NCBI GenBank assembly: GCA_026169815.1
Contig: JAPFDT010000025.1
Location: 186,001-250,000 of the forward strand
DNA from: Pseudogracilibacillus sp.
GTDB taxonomy: Bacteria; Bacillota; Bacilli; Bacillales; Amphibacillaceae
DNA length: 64,000 bases
Direction of reading: 5' to 3'
The notes under the pieces were generated by a model. The model ran no database searches. It saw only the letters and a list, made by a program, of their open reading frames with translations, and had not been told where the DNA came from. Shown here piece by piece: positions 1 to 11,164 of the stretch (position 1 is its first letter; each line of letters opens with the position of its first letter). Both the position numbers and the translations under genes were made by a program.

Positions 1-1524
1 ATCTGGACCAATTCGGATTGGGCAAGGAATCGAGTTTGATTATGCGACAGTTCACTCGATTTTCGCTATCCAAGAAATGGGTTATGAAGCAATTATTATG
101 AACAATAACCCTGAAACAGTTTCAACTGACTTTTCAATATCAGATAAACTTTATTTCGAACCATTAACATTAGAGGATGTTATGCATGTTGTCGAATTAG
201 AAAAACCTAAAGGTGTTATTGTACAATTTGGCGGACAGACTGCGATTAACTTAGCGGCTGGTTTAGAAGAACGCGGCGTGAAAATATTAGGGACCAGCTT
301 AGATGCAATCGACCGCGCAGAAGACCGTAATCGCTTTGAAGGTTTACTAGAAGAGTTAGGGTTATCTCGACCAGAAGGAAAAGCTGTATCTGATAAAGAT
401 TTAGTCATTCCAACTGCTGAGGAAATAGGCTTCCCTGTACTCGTACGTCCATCGTATGTTATCGGTGGTAGTCAAATGGAAATCGTTTATGATGTAGAGG
501 AACTAACGAGATATTTAGCTAAGACACCTGTTATTAGTGAAGCTAAACCATTATTAGTTGATGAATACATTACAGGTGTTGAAGTAGATATTGATGCTGT
601 TAGTGATGGAATAACAACAGTAGTGCCTGGAGTTATGGAACATATTGAACGTTCGGGAGTACACTCAGGAGATTCAATTGCGGTATATCCACCACAACGT
701 TTAAGTGAAACAATTAAACAGAAATGTTTAGATGCAACGAATAAAATTGCCCAAACATTAAATGTCGTTGGATTAATTAATATTCAGTTCATTATTCAAA
801 ATGATGAAGTATATGTGATTGAAGTAAATCCGCGAGCTAGTCGAACGATTCCATTTATTAGTAAAATAACTGGTTTAACGATGGCTAATTTAGCAACAAG
901 ATGTATTTTAGGAGAGTCATTAGCTGATAAAGGGTTTACGACGGAAATTTTACCAGAATGTGAACAAGTATATGTGAAGTCACCTGTGTTCTCTTTTGAG
1001 AAATTACGGAGTGTTGATACGACACTTGGACCTGAAATGAAATCAACAGGTGAAGCAATTGGGTATGATGCAACATTAGAAAAAGCTCTCTATAAAGGTT
1101 TAATTGCTTCTGGCTTATCGATTCCATTTGAAGGATCTGTTTTATTAACAGTTGCAGACAAAGATAAAGAAGAAGCATTTGAAATTGCCGAACGTTTCCA
1201 TGAATTAGGCTTTAATTTATATGCGACAGAAGGAACTGCAAAGTATATTACAGAACGTAACGTACCAGTTCAAATAGTTGCAAAAATAGGTTCTGAACAT
1301 CAAAACGTTTTATCAGTGGTAACGCAAGGCAAAGTACAATTCGTTATTAATACGTTAAGCTCAGGGAAGCAGCCACGTTCAGATGGCTTCATGATTCGTC
1401 GAGAAGCAGTTGAGCACGGTATTATAAGTTTAACGAACTTAGACACAGCTACAGCTATTTTAAATGTTATTGATTCAACGACATTAAGTGCTGCAGCAAT
1501 TGAAAATAAAGGAGTTATTCGTGG

Positions 1525-1528
<4 letters not shown>
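1..1528 (+). CDS. carB: Carbamoyl-phosphate synthase large subunit, C-terminal half (5' end outside window)
   Basis: The gene is open from the first bases (frame starting at base 2), so only about the last 508 residues of a roughly 1,070-residue protein are present. The first residues read [15 protein letters not shown], the junction into the second synthetase half that phosphorylates carbamate. The ATP-grasp core follows ([17 protein letters not shown], then [13 protein letters not shown]). The last ~130 residues are the MGS-like allosteric domain that senses nucleotides in this family. The enzyme makes carbamoyl phosphate for pyrimidine (and arginine) synthesis; the pyrK neighbour marks this as the pyrimidine copy (pyrAB in Bacillus). 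Its stop overlaps the pyrK start by four bases, which indicates translational coupling. Confidence 0.97.
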
Positions 1529-3880
<2,352 letters not shown>

Positions 3881-3897
<17 letters not shown>

Positions 3898-4501
3898 AAT
3901 TGCAAAAGATTTATTACGAATTAAAGCAGTACAAATAAAAACAGATAAAGCAGATTATTTCACATGGACATCAGGTATTAAGTCGCCAATTTATTGTGAT
4001 AATCGTTTAACAATGTCATTTCCTGAAATAAGAAAACGCATTGTGAAAGCATTTGTTGAAATATTAGCTTCTTCTAATTATCAACCAGATGTTATTGCAG
4101 GTTGTGCGACAGCAGGCATTCCACATGCAGCATGGTTAGCGGATGAATTAAATATTCCAATGGTATATGTTCGTTCGTCCCCTAAAGGACATGGTAAAGG
4201 AAATCAAATTGAAGGTTTAGTAGAAAAAGGCCAAAAAGTAATCGTAATTGAAGATTTAATTTCAACTGGAGGTTCTTCTATCGATGCAGCAAATGTGTTA
4301 AGAGAAGAAGGTTTAGAAGTTGAAGCGGTATTTGCTATTTTTACTTATGGTTTAGAAAAAACTGCTGTCAGATTTAAAGAAGAAGGGTATCCATTACATA
4401 CAATTACAGGATTTGATCATTTACTGCAAGCTTTAGTTGACGATGAAGAAATTACAGACGAAAAGAAACAAGAATTATTAGCATGGCGAAATGAGCTATA
4501 A
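3881..4501 (+). CDS. pyrE: Orotate phosphoribosyltransferase
   Basis: 206 residues. It joins orotate and PRPP to give OMP. The PRPP-binding signature [14 protein letters not shown] lies around residues 119-132, and the flexible-loop region [14 protein letters not shown] around residues 97-110. The ATG is preceded by AAGGAGTGGGAAC, giving a good ribosome binding site inside the end of pyrF. It is the last gene of the pyr operon and an intrinsic terminator follows directly. Confidence 0.97.
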
Positions 4502-4509
4502 TTTTAGCC

Positions 4510-4548
4510 AAACAGACTAAAGACATATTTAGTCTGTTTTTGTTTTTG
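4510..4548 (+). terminator. Intrinsic terminator of the pyr operon
   Basis: A perfect 12-bp stem (AAACAGACTAAA at 4510-4521, TTTAGTCTGTTT at 4528-4539) with a 6-nt loop is followed by a T-rich tract (TTTTGTTTTTG). It starts 9 bases after the pyrE stop codon. Confidence 0.9.
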
Positions 4549-4558
4549 AAGAGTAAAC

Positions 4559-5126
4559 GTAGACTGTGACGTAAAAAAATATAATTTCGTTTTGAAATTA
4601 GTAATTTATTGATTTCCAAAAGCTGAAAAAGGTTTGATTTATATTAAATAGTTAGAAAATAACCATCGCAGTCCGAATATATTCCGCTTTCCGCGGGAGA
4701 GCAGTGAGCCTCCTTAGGCTATGCCCTGTGGGGTCTCGCATCGGCTCTTCTCTTCCCGCAGGAGTCTACATATATTCGGACTGCTTTGTATTTGCTATTT
4801 GTAGTTTTATTTACTAATAACACTTTTTCAGTGACTGTATTTTGTAACTTGATGATTAAACGATTTAGCTTATGAACATTTTACTCTTAAGATTACTTAA
4901 AAAATGAAAAGAGTAATATACGATATTTTTACTTTTAATATCGGCAGTTTGGAGTGGAGGGTCGTTTACTCCTGTGGGAACAGCACGAGTCCGAAAATCC
5001 CTGTATCAACACGATAGTGTTGATACAGAAGTTGAGGCCGTGCCCACGGAAAGAAACGACCCGCAGCGACATACTGCCTAACGCTAACCTTAATTATCAA
5101 GAACAAAAAGTTACGTCGCGGTTTTT
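4559..5126 (+). repeat. Composite palindromic intergenic repeat, copy 1
   Basis: Imperfect terminal inverted repeats (AGACTGTGACGTAA at 4561-4574; the complement of TTACGTCGCGGTTTTT at 5111-5126) enclose two palindromic modules. Module A has a perfect 14-bp inverted repeat GCAGTCCGAATATA at 4668-4681 and 4771-4784 around a GC-rich core (CCGCTTTCCGCGGG, CCCGCAGGAGTC). Module B has GGGTCGTTT at 4959-4967 with AAACGACCC at 5054-5062, plus a perfect 12-bp hairpin at 5001-5012 and 5017-5028. The same A-then-B layout recurs in the same orientation at 59409-60027. The cores resemble intergenic repeats I recall from Bacillaceae genomes. No transposase is encoded, so it would be non-autonomous if mobile. 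Confidence 0.85.
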
Positions 5127-5587
5127 ATATATTATAAATTATTTTTACTAAAAGTCATTGCTTATTCGCTTGATTTCAAAAAGAACTAATTACTTTTAAA
5201 ATAATGGATAATTTTGTCATATAATTTGTTGTTTAATAGTCTAAATATGTCACAACTTTTACAAAAGCTTAACATTTTAATTAATGATACAATAAAGAAT
5301 AGAAATCCTATCATTTTCTAAGTTTTTTTCGTATAATAAAGAATAGTGATTAAGGAAATGCGCCATTTTCTGCTTATCATAGTGAAGATGGCGCATGTGT
5401 TATTTAAACATTTAACAAGTAAATGTACCTTTAAATAAAATACACACGACTAAAACTCGTTTAACTAATCTCTACAAGTGGAAACGAAGTAAAATAATAT
5501 AAGCACTTTGTTTTGAAATATAAAATAAAAAACAGACAATTTCATCATAAAATAAGCAAGATGAAAAAGAAGGGAAGACAATAGATT
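5127..5587 (+). other. AT-rich gene-free stretch upstream of mreB
   Basis: No convincing coding sequence. A hairpin lies at 5358-5396 (ATGCGCCATTTTC, and GAAGATGGCGCAT, 12 of 13 positions complementary, 13-nt loop) but lacks a clear T-tract. A TATAAT lies at 5332-5337 without a good -35 at the right distance. The mreB promoter is presumably here, but I could not place it. The mreB ribosome binding site (GAAGGGAAG) is weak and rather far from the ATG. Confidence 0.5.
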
Positions 5588-6619
5588 ATGTTTGGATCTC
5601 AAGATTTAGGTATTGATTTAGGAACAGCAAATACATTAGTGTTTTTAAAAGGAAAAGACGTAGTTGTAAGTGAGCCGACAGTTGTTGCAATAAATAATGA
5701 TACAGGTGATATACAAGCCGTAGGATCAGAAGCAAGAAATATGATTGGAAGAACACCTGGAAACATTACAGTAGTACGTCCAATGAAGGATGGAGTCATT
5801 GCAGATTATGACACAACTGCTATAATGATGAAGTATTATATAAAACAGGCACATAGTAAACGTGGAGCGTTTGCAACAAAACCAAATATCGTAGTTTGTG
5901 TCCCATCGGGTATTACAAAAGTAGAAGAACGTGCAGTAATTGATGCAACGAAACAAGCTGGAGCAAAAGATGCATTTCCGATTGCAGAGCCATTTGCAGC
6001 TGCAATTGGTGCTGATTTACCAGTTTGGGAACCAACGGGAAGTATGATTGTTGATATTGGTGGTGGAACGACAGAGGTTGCAGTTATTTCATTAGGTGGT
6101 ATCGTTACAAGTAGATCTATATCAGTAGCAGGGAATGATATGGACGAAGCAATTACACAACATATTCGTCAAACATATAACTTAATGATAGGGGAAAGAA
6201 CTGCTGAAGAAATAAAAATTAACATTGGTTCAGCTTTAAATACGAATGATAATGAAACGATGGAAATTCGTGGGCGAAATTTATTAACAGGATTACCTGA
6301 AACAATTTCTATTTCAGGTTTAGAAATTACCGAAGCGTTAAAAGATAATGTTGATAAAATTATTCACGCAGTTAAAAGTACATTAGAAAAAACTCCACCT
6401 GAGTTATCAGCAGATGTTATGAACCGTGGTATCGTTCTCGCTGGTGGTGGAGCTATGTTAAAAAACATTGATAAAGCGATTAGTGACGCAACAGATATTC
6501 CGGTTTTTATTACAGATACCCCATTAGAAAGTGTTGCAATTGGTACAGGAAAATCACTTGATTATATTCAACATTTTAAAGAACAACCTAATGTCGCATC
6601 ACGTACTACAATAGAATAA
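5588..6619 (+). CDS. mreB: Rod shape-determining actin homologue MreB
   Basis: 343 residues. It forms membrane-associated filaments that direct lateral cell-wall synthesis. Actin-fold nucleotide-binding motifs are [12 protein letters not shown] (phosphate 1, residues 8-19), [13 protein letters not shown] (phosphate 2, about 157-169) and a C-terminal LAGGGAML adenosine motif near residue 290. It heads an mreBCD-minCD run. Which paralogue it is (MreB, Mbl or MreBH) cannot be proved from sequence alone, but linkage to mreC and mreD indicates MreB. In B. subtilis this cluster lies far from the pyr genes. Confidence 0.95.
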   Translation: MFGSQDLGIDLGTANTLVFLKGKDVVVSEPTVVAINNDTGDIQAVGSEARNMIGRTPGNITVVRPMKDGVIADYDTTAIMMKYYIKQAHSKRGAFATKPNIVVCVPSGITKVEERAVIDATKQAGAKDAFPIAEPFAAAIGADLPVWEPTGSMIVDIGGGTTEVAVISLGGIVTSRSISVAGNDMDEAITQHIRQTYNLMIGERTAEEIKINIGSALNTNDNETMEIRGRNLLTGLPETISISGLEITEALKDNVDKIIHAVKSTLEKTPPELSADVMNRGIVLAGGGAMLKNIDKAISDATDIPVFITDTPLESVAIGTGKSLDYIQHFKEQPNVASRTTIE

Positions 6620-6631
6620 GTAGGTGTATGT

Positions 6632-7510
6632 ATGTCATTTTTTCGGAAGAAATCTTTATTTGTCATATTAATTGGTTTAATTTTATTAGTTGTTCTCGTA
6701 GGGTATTCTATATCCGAACGAGAACAACTATCTAAACCCGAACAATTTTTAATGGATTCAGTTGGCTGGGTCCAATCGATTTTTAATCGTCCAATTTCTT
6801 ATACAGTAAATAAGTTTCAAGATTTTGGAGAGTTAAAAACAACATTTGAAGAAAATAATATATTACGTGAAAAGTTAGCAGAATATAAAACGTTAATATA
6901 TGAAGTACAGGAATTAGAGAAAGAAAATGATGAATTGCGTAAGACAGCAGATTTGGAAAGTTCTGCAAGAGATTTTAATCCAATATTATCAAATGTTATT
7001 TCACGTTCCCCAGAAAGATGGATTGAACAGTTAACGATTGATCGAGGAACAAAACATGGTGTAGAAAAAGATATGGCTGTGATGACAGTAGATGGAATGA
7101 TTGGTAAAATAGTCGCTGTTTCTAAGACAACATCAACGGTTCAACTGATTACAGGATTTGATCAGTTAAATCGTATTTCTGCGACTGTATCACGAAAAAA
7201 AGGTGATAATATTTTTGGTCTTATTGAGGGATATGATGAAGAAAAAGATGCGCTCATTTTTACCATTTTAGAACAGTCTGATCGTGATTTAAAAGAAGAT
7301 GAGCTTGTAGTTTCTTCAAGTATGGGGGGAATGTACCCATCTGGATTACCAATTGGCACTATTATTGAAGTGTTACCTGATGATTATGGATTAACGAAAA
7401 CAGCTTACGTAGAACCGGCAGCAGATTTATATGAAATTAACCACGTAATTGTTGTTGATCGTGAGTTAAGCAAATCAGATCAAGCAGCAGAATCTGAGGG
7501 AGATAAATGA
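6632..7510 (+). CDS. mreC: Rod shape-determining protein MreC
   Basis: 292 residues. It has one N-terminal membrane segment (about 8-25, LFVILIGLILLVVLVGYS), a coiled coil around 70-110 rich in E/K/L, and the extracellular beta domains typical of MreC (VISRSPERWIEQLTIDRG onward). It links MreB filaments inside to wall synthases outside. It lies 12 bases after mreB and overlaps mreD by four bases (ATGA), so it is part of the same operon. Length and architecture match the family. Confidence 0.95.
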   Translation: MSFFRKKSLFVILIGLILLVVLVGYSISEREQLSKPEQFLMDSVGWVQSIFNRPISYTVNKFQDFGELKTTFEENNILREKLAEYKTLIYEVQELEKENDELRKTADLESSARDFNPILSNVISRSPERWIEQLTIDRGTKHGVEKDMAVMTVDGMIGKIVAVSKTTSTVQLITGFDQLNRISATVSRKKGDNIFGLIEGYDEEKDALIFTILEQSDRDLKEDELVVSSSMGGMYPSGLPIGTIIEVLPDDYGLTKTAYVEPAADLYEINHVIVVDRELSKSDQAAESEGDK

Positions 7511-8037
7511 TTAGACGATTATTATTTCCATTAGTTCTGTTCGCTTTACTTGTTGGTGAAGGAATTGCTTTAGACTTATTGCCAAATATTTTAACCTCTG
7601 CCGAAACTTTAATTGTTCCTCATTGGATTTTTGTGTTTTTATTATTAATAGTTTTATTTTATGATAATAGCTCCACTTTCTATGGTGTTATATATGGAAT
7701 TATTTTCGGTATTTTTATCGATATGGTTTATGTAGGTGTGTTAGGTGTGTATATGTTTGTTTATCCACTAACATTATATATGATGCAGTTGTTAAAGCGA
7801 TTATTACAAAATAACTTTCCTATTACTATTATAATTTCAATAATTGGTATTATTATTATAGAAATATTACTTTACTTTATTTATACTTTCGTTGGTATTG
7901 TGGATGTGGCGATGTCTTATTTTATACTACATCGTTTATTACCTACAATATTAGCAAATGTCTTGTTTTTAATTCCGTTATTTATAATAAGTAGAAATAC
8001 TTTAATTGAGTGGAGCAGAGAGCAGCTAGAAAGATAA
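7507..8037 (+). CDS. mreD: Rod shape-determining protein MreD
   Basis: 176 residues, almost entirely hydrophobic, with about five predicted membrane spans (for example LFPLVLFALLVGEGIALDLL at the N-terminus and ITIIISIIGIIIIEILLYFI near residue 105). MreD is an integral membrane partner of MreC in the elongasome. There is no catalytic motif; identification rests on hydrophobic profile, length and position between mreC and minC. Confidence 0.93.
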   Translation: MIRRLLFPLVLFALLVGEGIALDLLPNILTSAETLIVPHWIFVFLLLIVLFYDNSSTFYGVIYGIIFGIFIDMVYVGVLGVYMFVYPLTLYMMQLLKRLLQNNFPITIIISIIGIIIIEILLYFIYTFVGIVDVAMSYFILHRLLPTILANVLFLIPLFIISRNTLIEWSREQLER

Positions 8038-8074
8038 ACTTTCTATCTAAAAATCTCTGAATGAGGTGAGAATA

Positions 8075-8770
8075 TTGACGCGCGGAAATCAACCATGTAT
8101 CACAATAAAAGGAACAAAAGACGGATTAACGTTTTATATAGATGATGATACTCCTTTTTCTGAAGTGATCGAAGAACTTACTAAAACATTAACAACGACA
8201 GACTTTTTAGAAGATAGTTCTGAGCAAGCGGTAGCAGTTACATTACATCTTGGTTATCGTTATGTTTCAAAGGCGCAACGTAATCAATTAAAACAATTAA
8301 TCGAAGAACATACTCGTTTTTACATTGAACAGTTTGATTCAAATGTAATAAGTAAAAATGAAGCCGAAACTTGGTTTGATGAAATGGAAGTAAAGTCTAT
8401 TACGCAAATTGTTCGTTCAGGACAAATTGTGGAAGTGACTGGAGATTTATTACTTATCGGAGATGTCAATCCAGGTGGACAAGTTCGTGCGACTGGTAAT
8501 ATATATATATTAGGTCATTTATATGGAATAGCTCATGCTGGAATATATGGTAATGAGCAAGCGACTATTGCAGCTTCATATATGAATCCAACCCAATTAA
8601 GAATTGCTCATTATTTAAGCCGTGCACCTGATTATGAAACAGAAGGTACTTATATGGAGTGCGCATATTTAGATAATGAAACTGATAAAATTGTTATTGA
8701 CCGTCTTCAAGTTTTGCCATATGTTCGAAAGAAAAACCGGAAAATAGAAGGGGGAAGGTCCGATGGGTGA
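8075..8770 (+). CDS. minC: Septum site-determining protein MinC
   Basis: 231 residues if started at TTG 8075, chosen because GAGGTG ends 6 bases upstream and the translation (TRGNQPCITIKGTKDG) lines up with known MinC N-termini; an in-frame GTG at 8066 has no good ribosome binding site. The N-terminal domain inhibits FtsZ. The C-terminal beta-helix is recognised by VRSGQIVEVTGDLLLIGDVN and GGQVRATGNIYILG around residues 110-145. It acts with MinD to block division near poles and finished septa. It overlaps minD by eight bases. Confidence 0.94.
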   Translation: MTRGNQPCITIKGTKDGLTFYIDDDTPFSEVIEELTKTLTTTDFLEDSSEQAVAVTLHLGYRYVSKAQRNQLKQLIEEHTRFYIEQFDSNVISKNEAETWFDEMEVKSITQIVRSGQIVEVTGDLLLIGDVNPGGQVRATGNIYILGHLYGIAHAGIYGNEQATIAASYMNPTQLRIAHYLSRAPDYETEGTYMECAYLDNETDKIVIDRLQVLPYVRKKNRKIEGGRSDG

Positions 8771-9560
8771 AGCAATTGTTGTAACTTCAGGTAAAGGTGG
8801 CGTTGGAAAAACAACAACGACAGCTAATTTAGGAACAGCATTAGCATTAATGGACAAAAAGGTCTGTTTAATTGATACAGATATCGGTTTACGTAATTTA
8901 GATGTTGTAATGGGGTTAGAGAATAGAATTATTTATGATATTGTAGATGTTATTGAGGAGCGCTGTAAGTTATCACAAGCATTAATTCGTGATAAGCGTT
9001 TTGATACATTAGCACTGTTACCTGCTGCGCAAACAAGAGATAAATCTGCAGTGACTAGAGATGGTATGCTTGCAATTGTCCAAGAATTAAAACAAGAATA
9101 TGATTATATTTTAATTGATTGTCCGGCGGGAATTGAGCAAGGGTTTCAAAACGCAATTGCAGGAGCAGATGAAGCAATTGTTGTAACAACTCCAGAGAAA
9201 TCTAGTGTAAGAGATGCAGATAGGATTATCGGTTTGATTGAACAAGAAGAGATGAATCGTCCACGACTTATTATTAACCGCATACGACAACAAATGATGT
9301 CAGATGGAGATGCACTTGATATCGATGATGTCGTCCAATTACTATCTATTGATTTATTAGGAATTGTTATTGATAGTGATGATGTTATTAAAGCATCAAA
9401 TAGTGGAGAGCCAGTAGCAATTACACCAAAGAATAAAGCTTCGTTAGCCTATCGAAATATTGCACGTAGAATATTAGGTGAATCAGTACCTTTACAATCA
9501 TTAGAACAAGAAAAAGGTATGTTTCAAAAAATGAAAAGTTTGTTTTCACGACGTTCTTAA
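8763..9560 (+). CDS. minD: Septum site-determining ATPase MinD
   Basis: 265 residues. The deviant Walker A is VTSGKGGVGKTTTT (residues 7-20) and the Walker B-like strand is YILIDCPAGIE near residue 115. The C-terminal tail GMFQKMKSLFSRR is the amphipathic helix that binds membrane in the ATP state. It recruits MinC. The start codon overlaps the end of minC behind GAAGGGGGAAGG. It is the last gene of the mre-min run; no clear terminator is visible before lepB. Confidence 0.96.
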   Translation: MGEAIVVTSGKGGVGKTTTTANLGTALALMDKKVCLIDTDIGLRNLDVVMGLENRIIYDIVDVIEERCKLSQALIRDKRFDTLALLPAAQTRDKSAVTRDGMLAIVQELKQEYDYILIDCPAGIEQGFQNAIAGADEAIVVTTPEKSSVRDADRIIGLIEQEEMNRPRLIINRIRQQMMSDGDALDIDDVVQLLSIDLLGIVIDSDDVIKASNSGEPVAITPKNKASLAYRNIARRILGESVPLQSLEQEKGMFQKMKSLFSRRS

Positions 9561-9636
9561 CTAAAACGTGAAATGACAACGATGTTTTTACATAAAATAA
9601 GAACATGAAAAGATTACAGAAATTGGGTGGGAACTA

Positions 9637-10206
9637 ATGGCTGAAAAGAAGTCTAAGGAATGGGTCGATTGGATCAAGCTAATTGTTGCAGCATTAATTA
9701 TTGCATTAGTTGTCAGAAAGTTCTTCTTTTCCCCCATTATCGTTGATGGACCATCGATGCAACCGACCCTTTTTGATCAAGATAAAATGATTGTAAATAA
9801 ATTTATTTATGCAATCAAACAACCTGAACGTTTTGATATTGTCATTTTTCATGCAAATGATGAAAAAGATTTTATCAAACGTATCATAGGTTTACCAGGA
9901 GAACATGTAGAAGTAGAAGATAATATTTTATATATTAACGGGGAAGAAGTAGAACAACCATTTTTAGAACCAGATGAAGAAAATGATCATATTTATCCTA
10001 TATTTACACACGATTTTACATTAGAAAAGTTAAATGGTAATTATGAGGTTATCCCCCCGAACTATATTTTAGTATTAGGAGATAATCGAAATAATTCTAC
10101 CGATAGTCGTAGTTCATCTTTAGGATTAGTTCACATTGACGATATTGTCGGAAAAACAAGTTTTATATTTTGGCCGTTCGAACGAATCCATGTCATAAAA
10201 AAGTAG
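9637..10206 (+). CDS. lepB: Type I signal peptidase
   Basis: 189 residues, the short Gram-positive (Sip) form. It has one N-terminal membrane segment (about 12-29). The catalytic serine S40 is in GPSMQPTLF and the general base K81 in FIKRIIGLPGEHV; box E is GDNRNNSTDSR near residue 148. It cleaves signal peptides of exported preproteins at the outer face of the membrane. The ribosome binding site GGGTGGGAAC precedes the ATG. In B. subtilis rplS occupies the position before rbgA; here lepB does. Confidence 0.95.
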   Translation: MAEKKSKEWVDWIKLIVAALIIALVVRKFFFSPIIVDGPSMQPTLFDQDKMIVNKFIYAIKQPERFDIVIFHANDEKDFIKRIIGLPGEHVEVEDNILYINGEEVEQPFLEPDEENDHIYPIFTHDFTLEKLNGNYEVIPPNYILVLGDNRNNSTDSRSSSLGLVHIDDIVGKTSFIFWPFERIHVIKK

Positions 10207-10218
10207 GAGGTATTTTTC

Positions 10219-11070
10219 ATGATTCAATGGTTTCCAGGTCATATGGCAAAAGCACGTAGAGAAATGGAAGAGAAGTTATCATTAGTCGATGTAGCAATTG
10301 AACTTGTTGATGCAAGAGCACCAGCAGCATCACAAAATCCAATGTTACAAGAAGTAATCAAAACTAAACCGAAAATTATCGTATTAATGAAAAGAGACTT
10401 AGCAGATGACCATTTTACAAATGAATGGATTAATTATTTTGCAAGTAAAAATCAAGCTGCAATTGCGATTGATGTGGCAAATAAACAAGATATATCTCGC
10501 TTCATTCAATTAGTTCAGAAAACAGGTCTGAAAGCTCAAGAAAAAATGATTGCAAAAGGTGTCCAAGAACGTCCAGTTCGTGCACTTATTGCTGGGGTTC
10601 CAAATGTAGGAAAATCTACATTAATAAATCGTTTAGCAAATCGTAAAATAGCCAAAATTGGTGATCGACCTGGTGTTACACGACATCAATTATGGATTAA
10701 AGTAAGAAATGAATTCGAATTATTAGATACACCTGGTATTTTATGGCCAAAATTCGAAGATGAACTAATAGGGAAAAAGCTAGCAGCGATTGGGACTATT
10801 AAATTTGAACTTGTACCGACACAAGATATAGCTGCCTTTGTTTTACAATACGTATATGACCATCAACCTGATAAGTTAAAAACTCGTTATAACTTAGATG
10901 ATGTAAGCGATATGTGGGAAGTGTTTGAGCACATTGGTAAGCACAGAGGAGCATTAGAAAGTGGAGGCAGAGTTAATTTTGATAAAGTTGCTGACATTGT
11001 CTTGCAAGATTTTCGGGCAAGTCACCTAGGAAAAATAACCTTAGAATCGCCAAATACAGAAGGTGTGTGA
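10219..11070 (+). CDS. rbgA: Ribosome biogenesis GTPase RbgA (YlqF)
   Basis: 283 residues. It is a circularly permuted GTPase: the G4-like motif VLMKRD comes first (about residue 55), then G1 GVPNVGKSTLIN (about 130) and G3 DTPGILWP (about 175). The N-terminus MIQWFPGHMAKARREM is the family signature. It acts in late assembly of the 50S subunit. The ATG follows AGGAGG by 11 bases. It is transcribed with or just after lepB (12-base gap) and ends in a short terminator. Confidence 0.96.
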   Translation: MIQWFPGHMAKARREMEEKLSLVDVAIELVDARAPAASQNPMLQEVIKTKPKIIVLMKRDLADDHFTNEWINYFASKNQAAIAIDVANKQDISRFIQLVQKTGLKAQEKMIAKGVQERPVRALIAGVPNVGKSTLINRLANRKIAKIGDRPGVTRHQLWIKVRNEFELLDTPGILWPKFEDELIGKKLAAIGTIKFELVPTQDIAAFVLQYVYDHQPDKLKTRYNLDDVSDMWEVFEHIGKHRGALESGGRVNFDKVADIVLQDFRASHLGKITLESPNTEGV

Positions 11071-11090
11071 AAGCACGCCTTTTTATTTTG
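11060..11090 (+). terminator. Intrinsic terminator overlapping the rbgA stop
   Basis: The stem AAGGTGTG (11060-11067) pairs with CACGCCTT (11074-11081) with one G-U pair and a 6-nt loop, followed by TTTTATTTTG. The 5' arm overlaps the last rbgA codons. Confidence 0.75.
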
Positions 11091-11115
11091 CTTATTTTTA
11101 TCTAGTTGAATCAAT

Positions 11116-11145
11116 TTGACAATAAAATAAAATAACCGATATATA
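11116..11145 (+). promoter_or_regulatory. Probable sigma-A promoter for rnhB-ylqG-ylqH
   Basis: TTGACA at 11116-11121 and TATATA at 11140-11145 with an 18-bp spacer lie just upstream of the rnhB ribosome binding site (AAGGAG) and after the rbgA terminator. Confidence 0.6.
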
Positions 11146-11164
11146 TATAATAAGGAGTAATTAA

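Noticed and set aside
4668-4784. Module A considered as a rho-independent terminator or riboswitch of pyrE/mreB
   Set aside because: A separate strong terminator already follows pyrE, and the same module recurs unlinked to any shared gene function at 59493-59608, so it is a repeat rather than a gene-specific element.
4954-5151. 65-codon + strand reading frame in the pyrE-mreB gap
   Set aside because: It lies in module B of the composite repeat, has no ribosome binding site, and its sequence simply reads through the palindromic arms; copy 2 does not preserve it.
8066-8068. GTG 8066 as the minC start
   Set aside because: It lies inside the ribosome binding site (GAGGTGAG) that serves the TTG at 8075.
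11136-11142. CCGATAT resembling a sigma-D -10 element upstream of rnhB
   Set aside because: There is no TAAA at the required distance, and a better sigma-A pair overlaps it.
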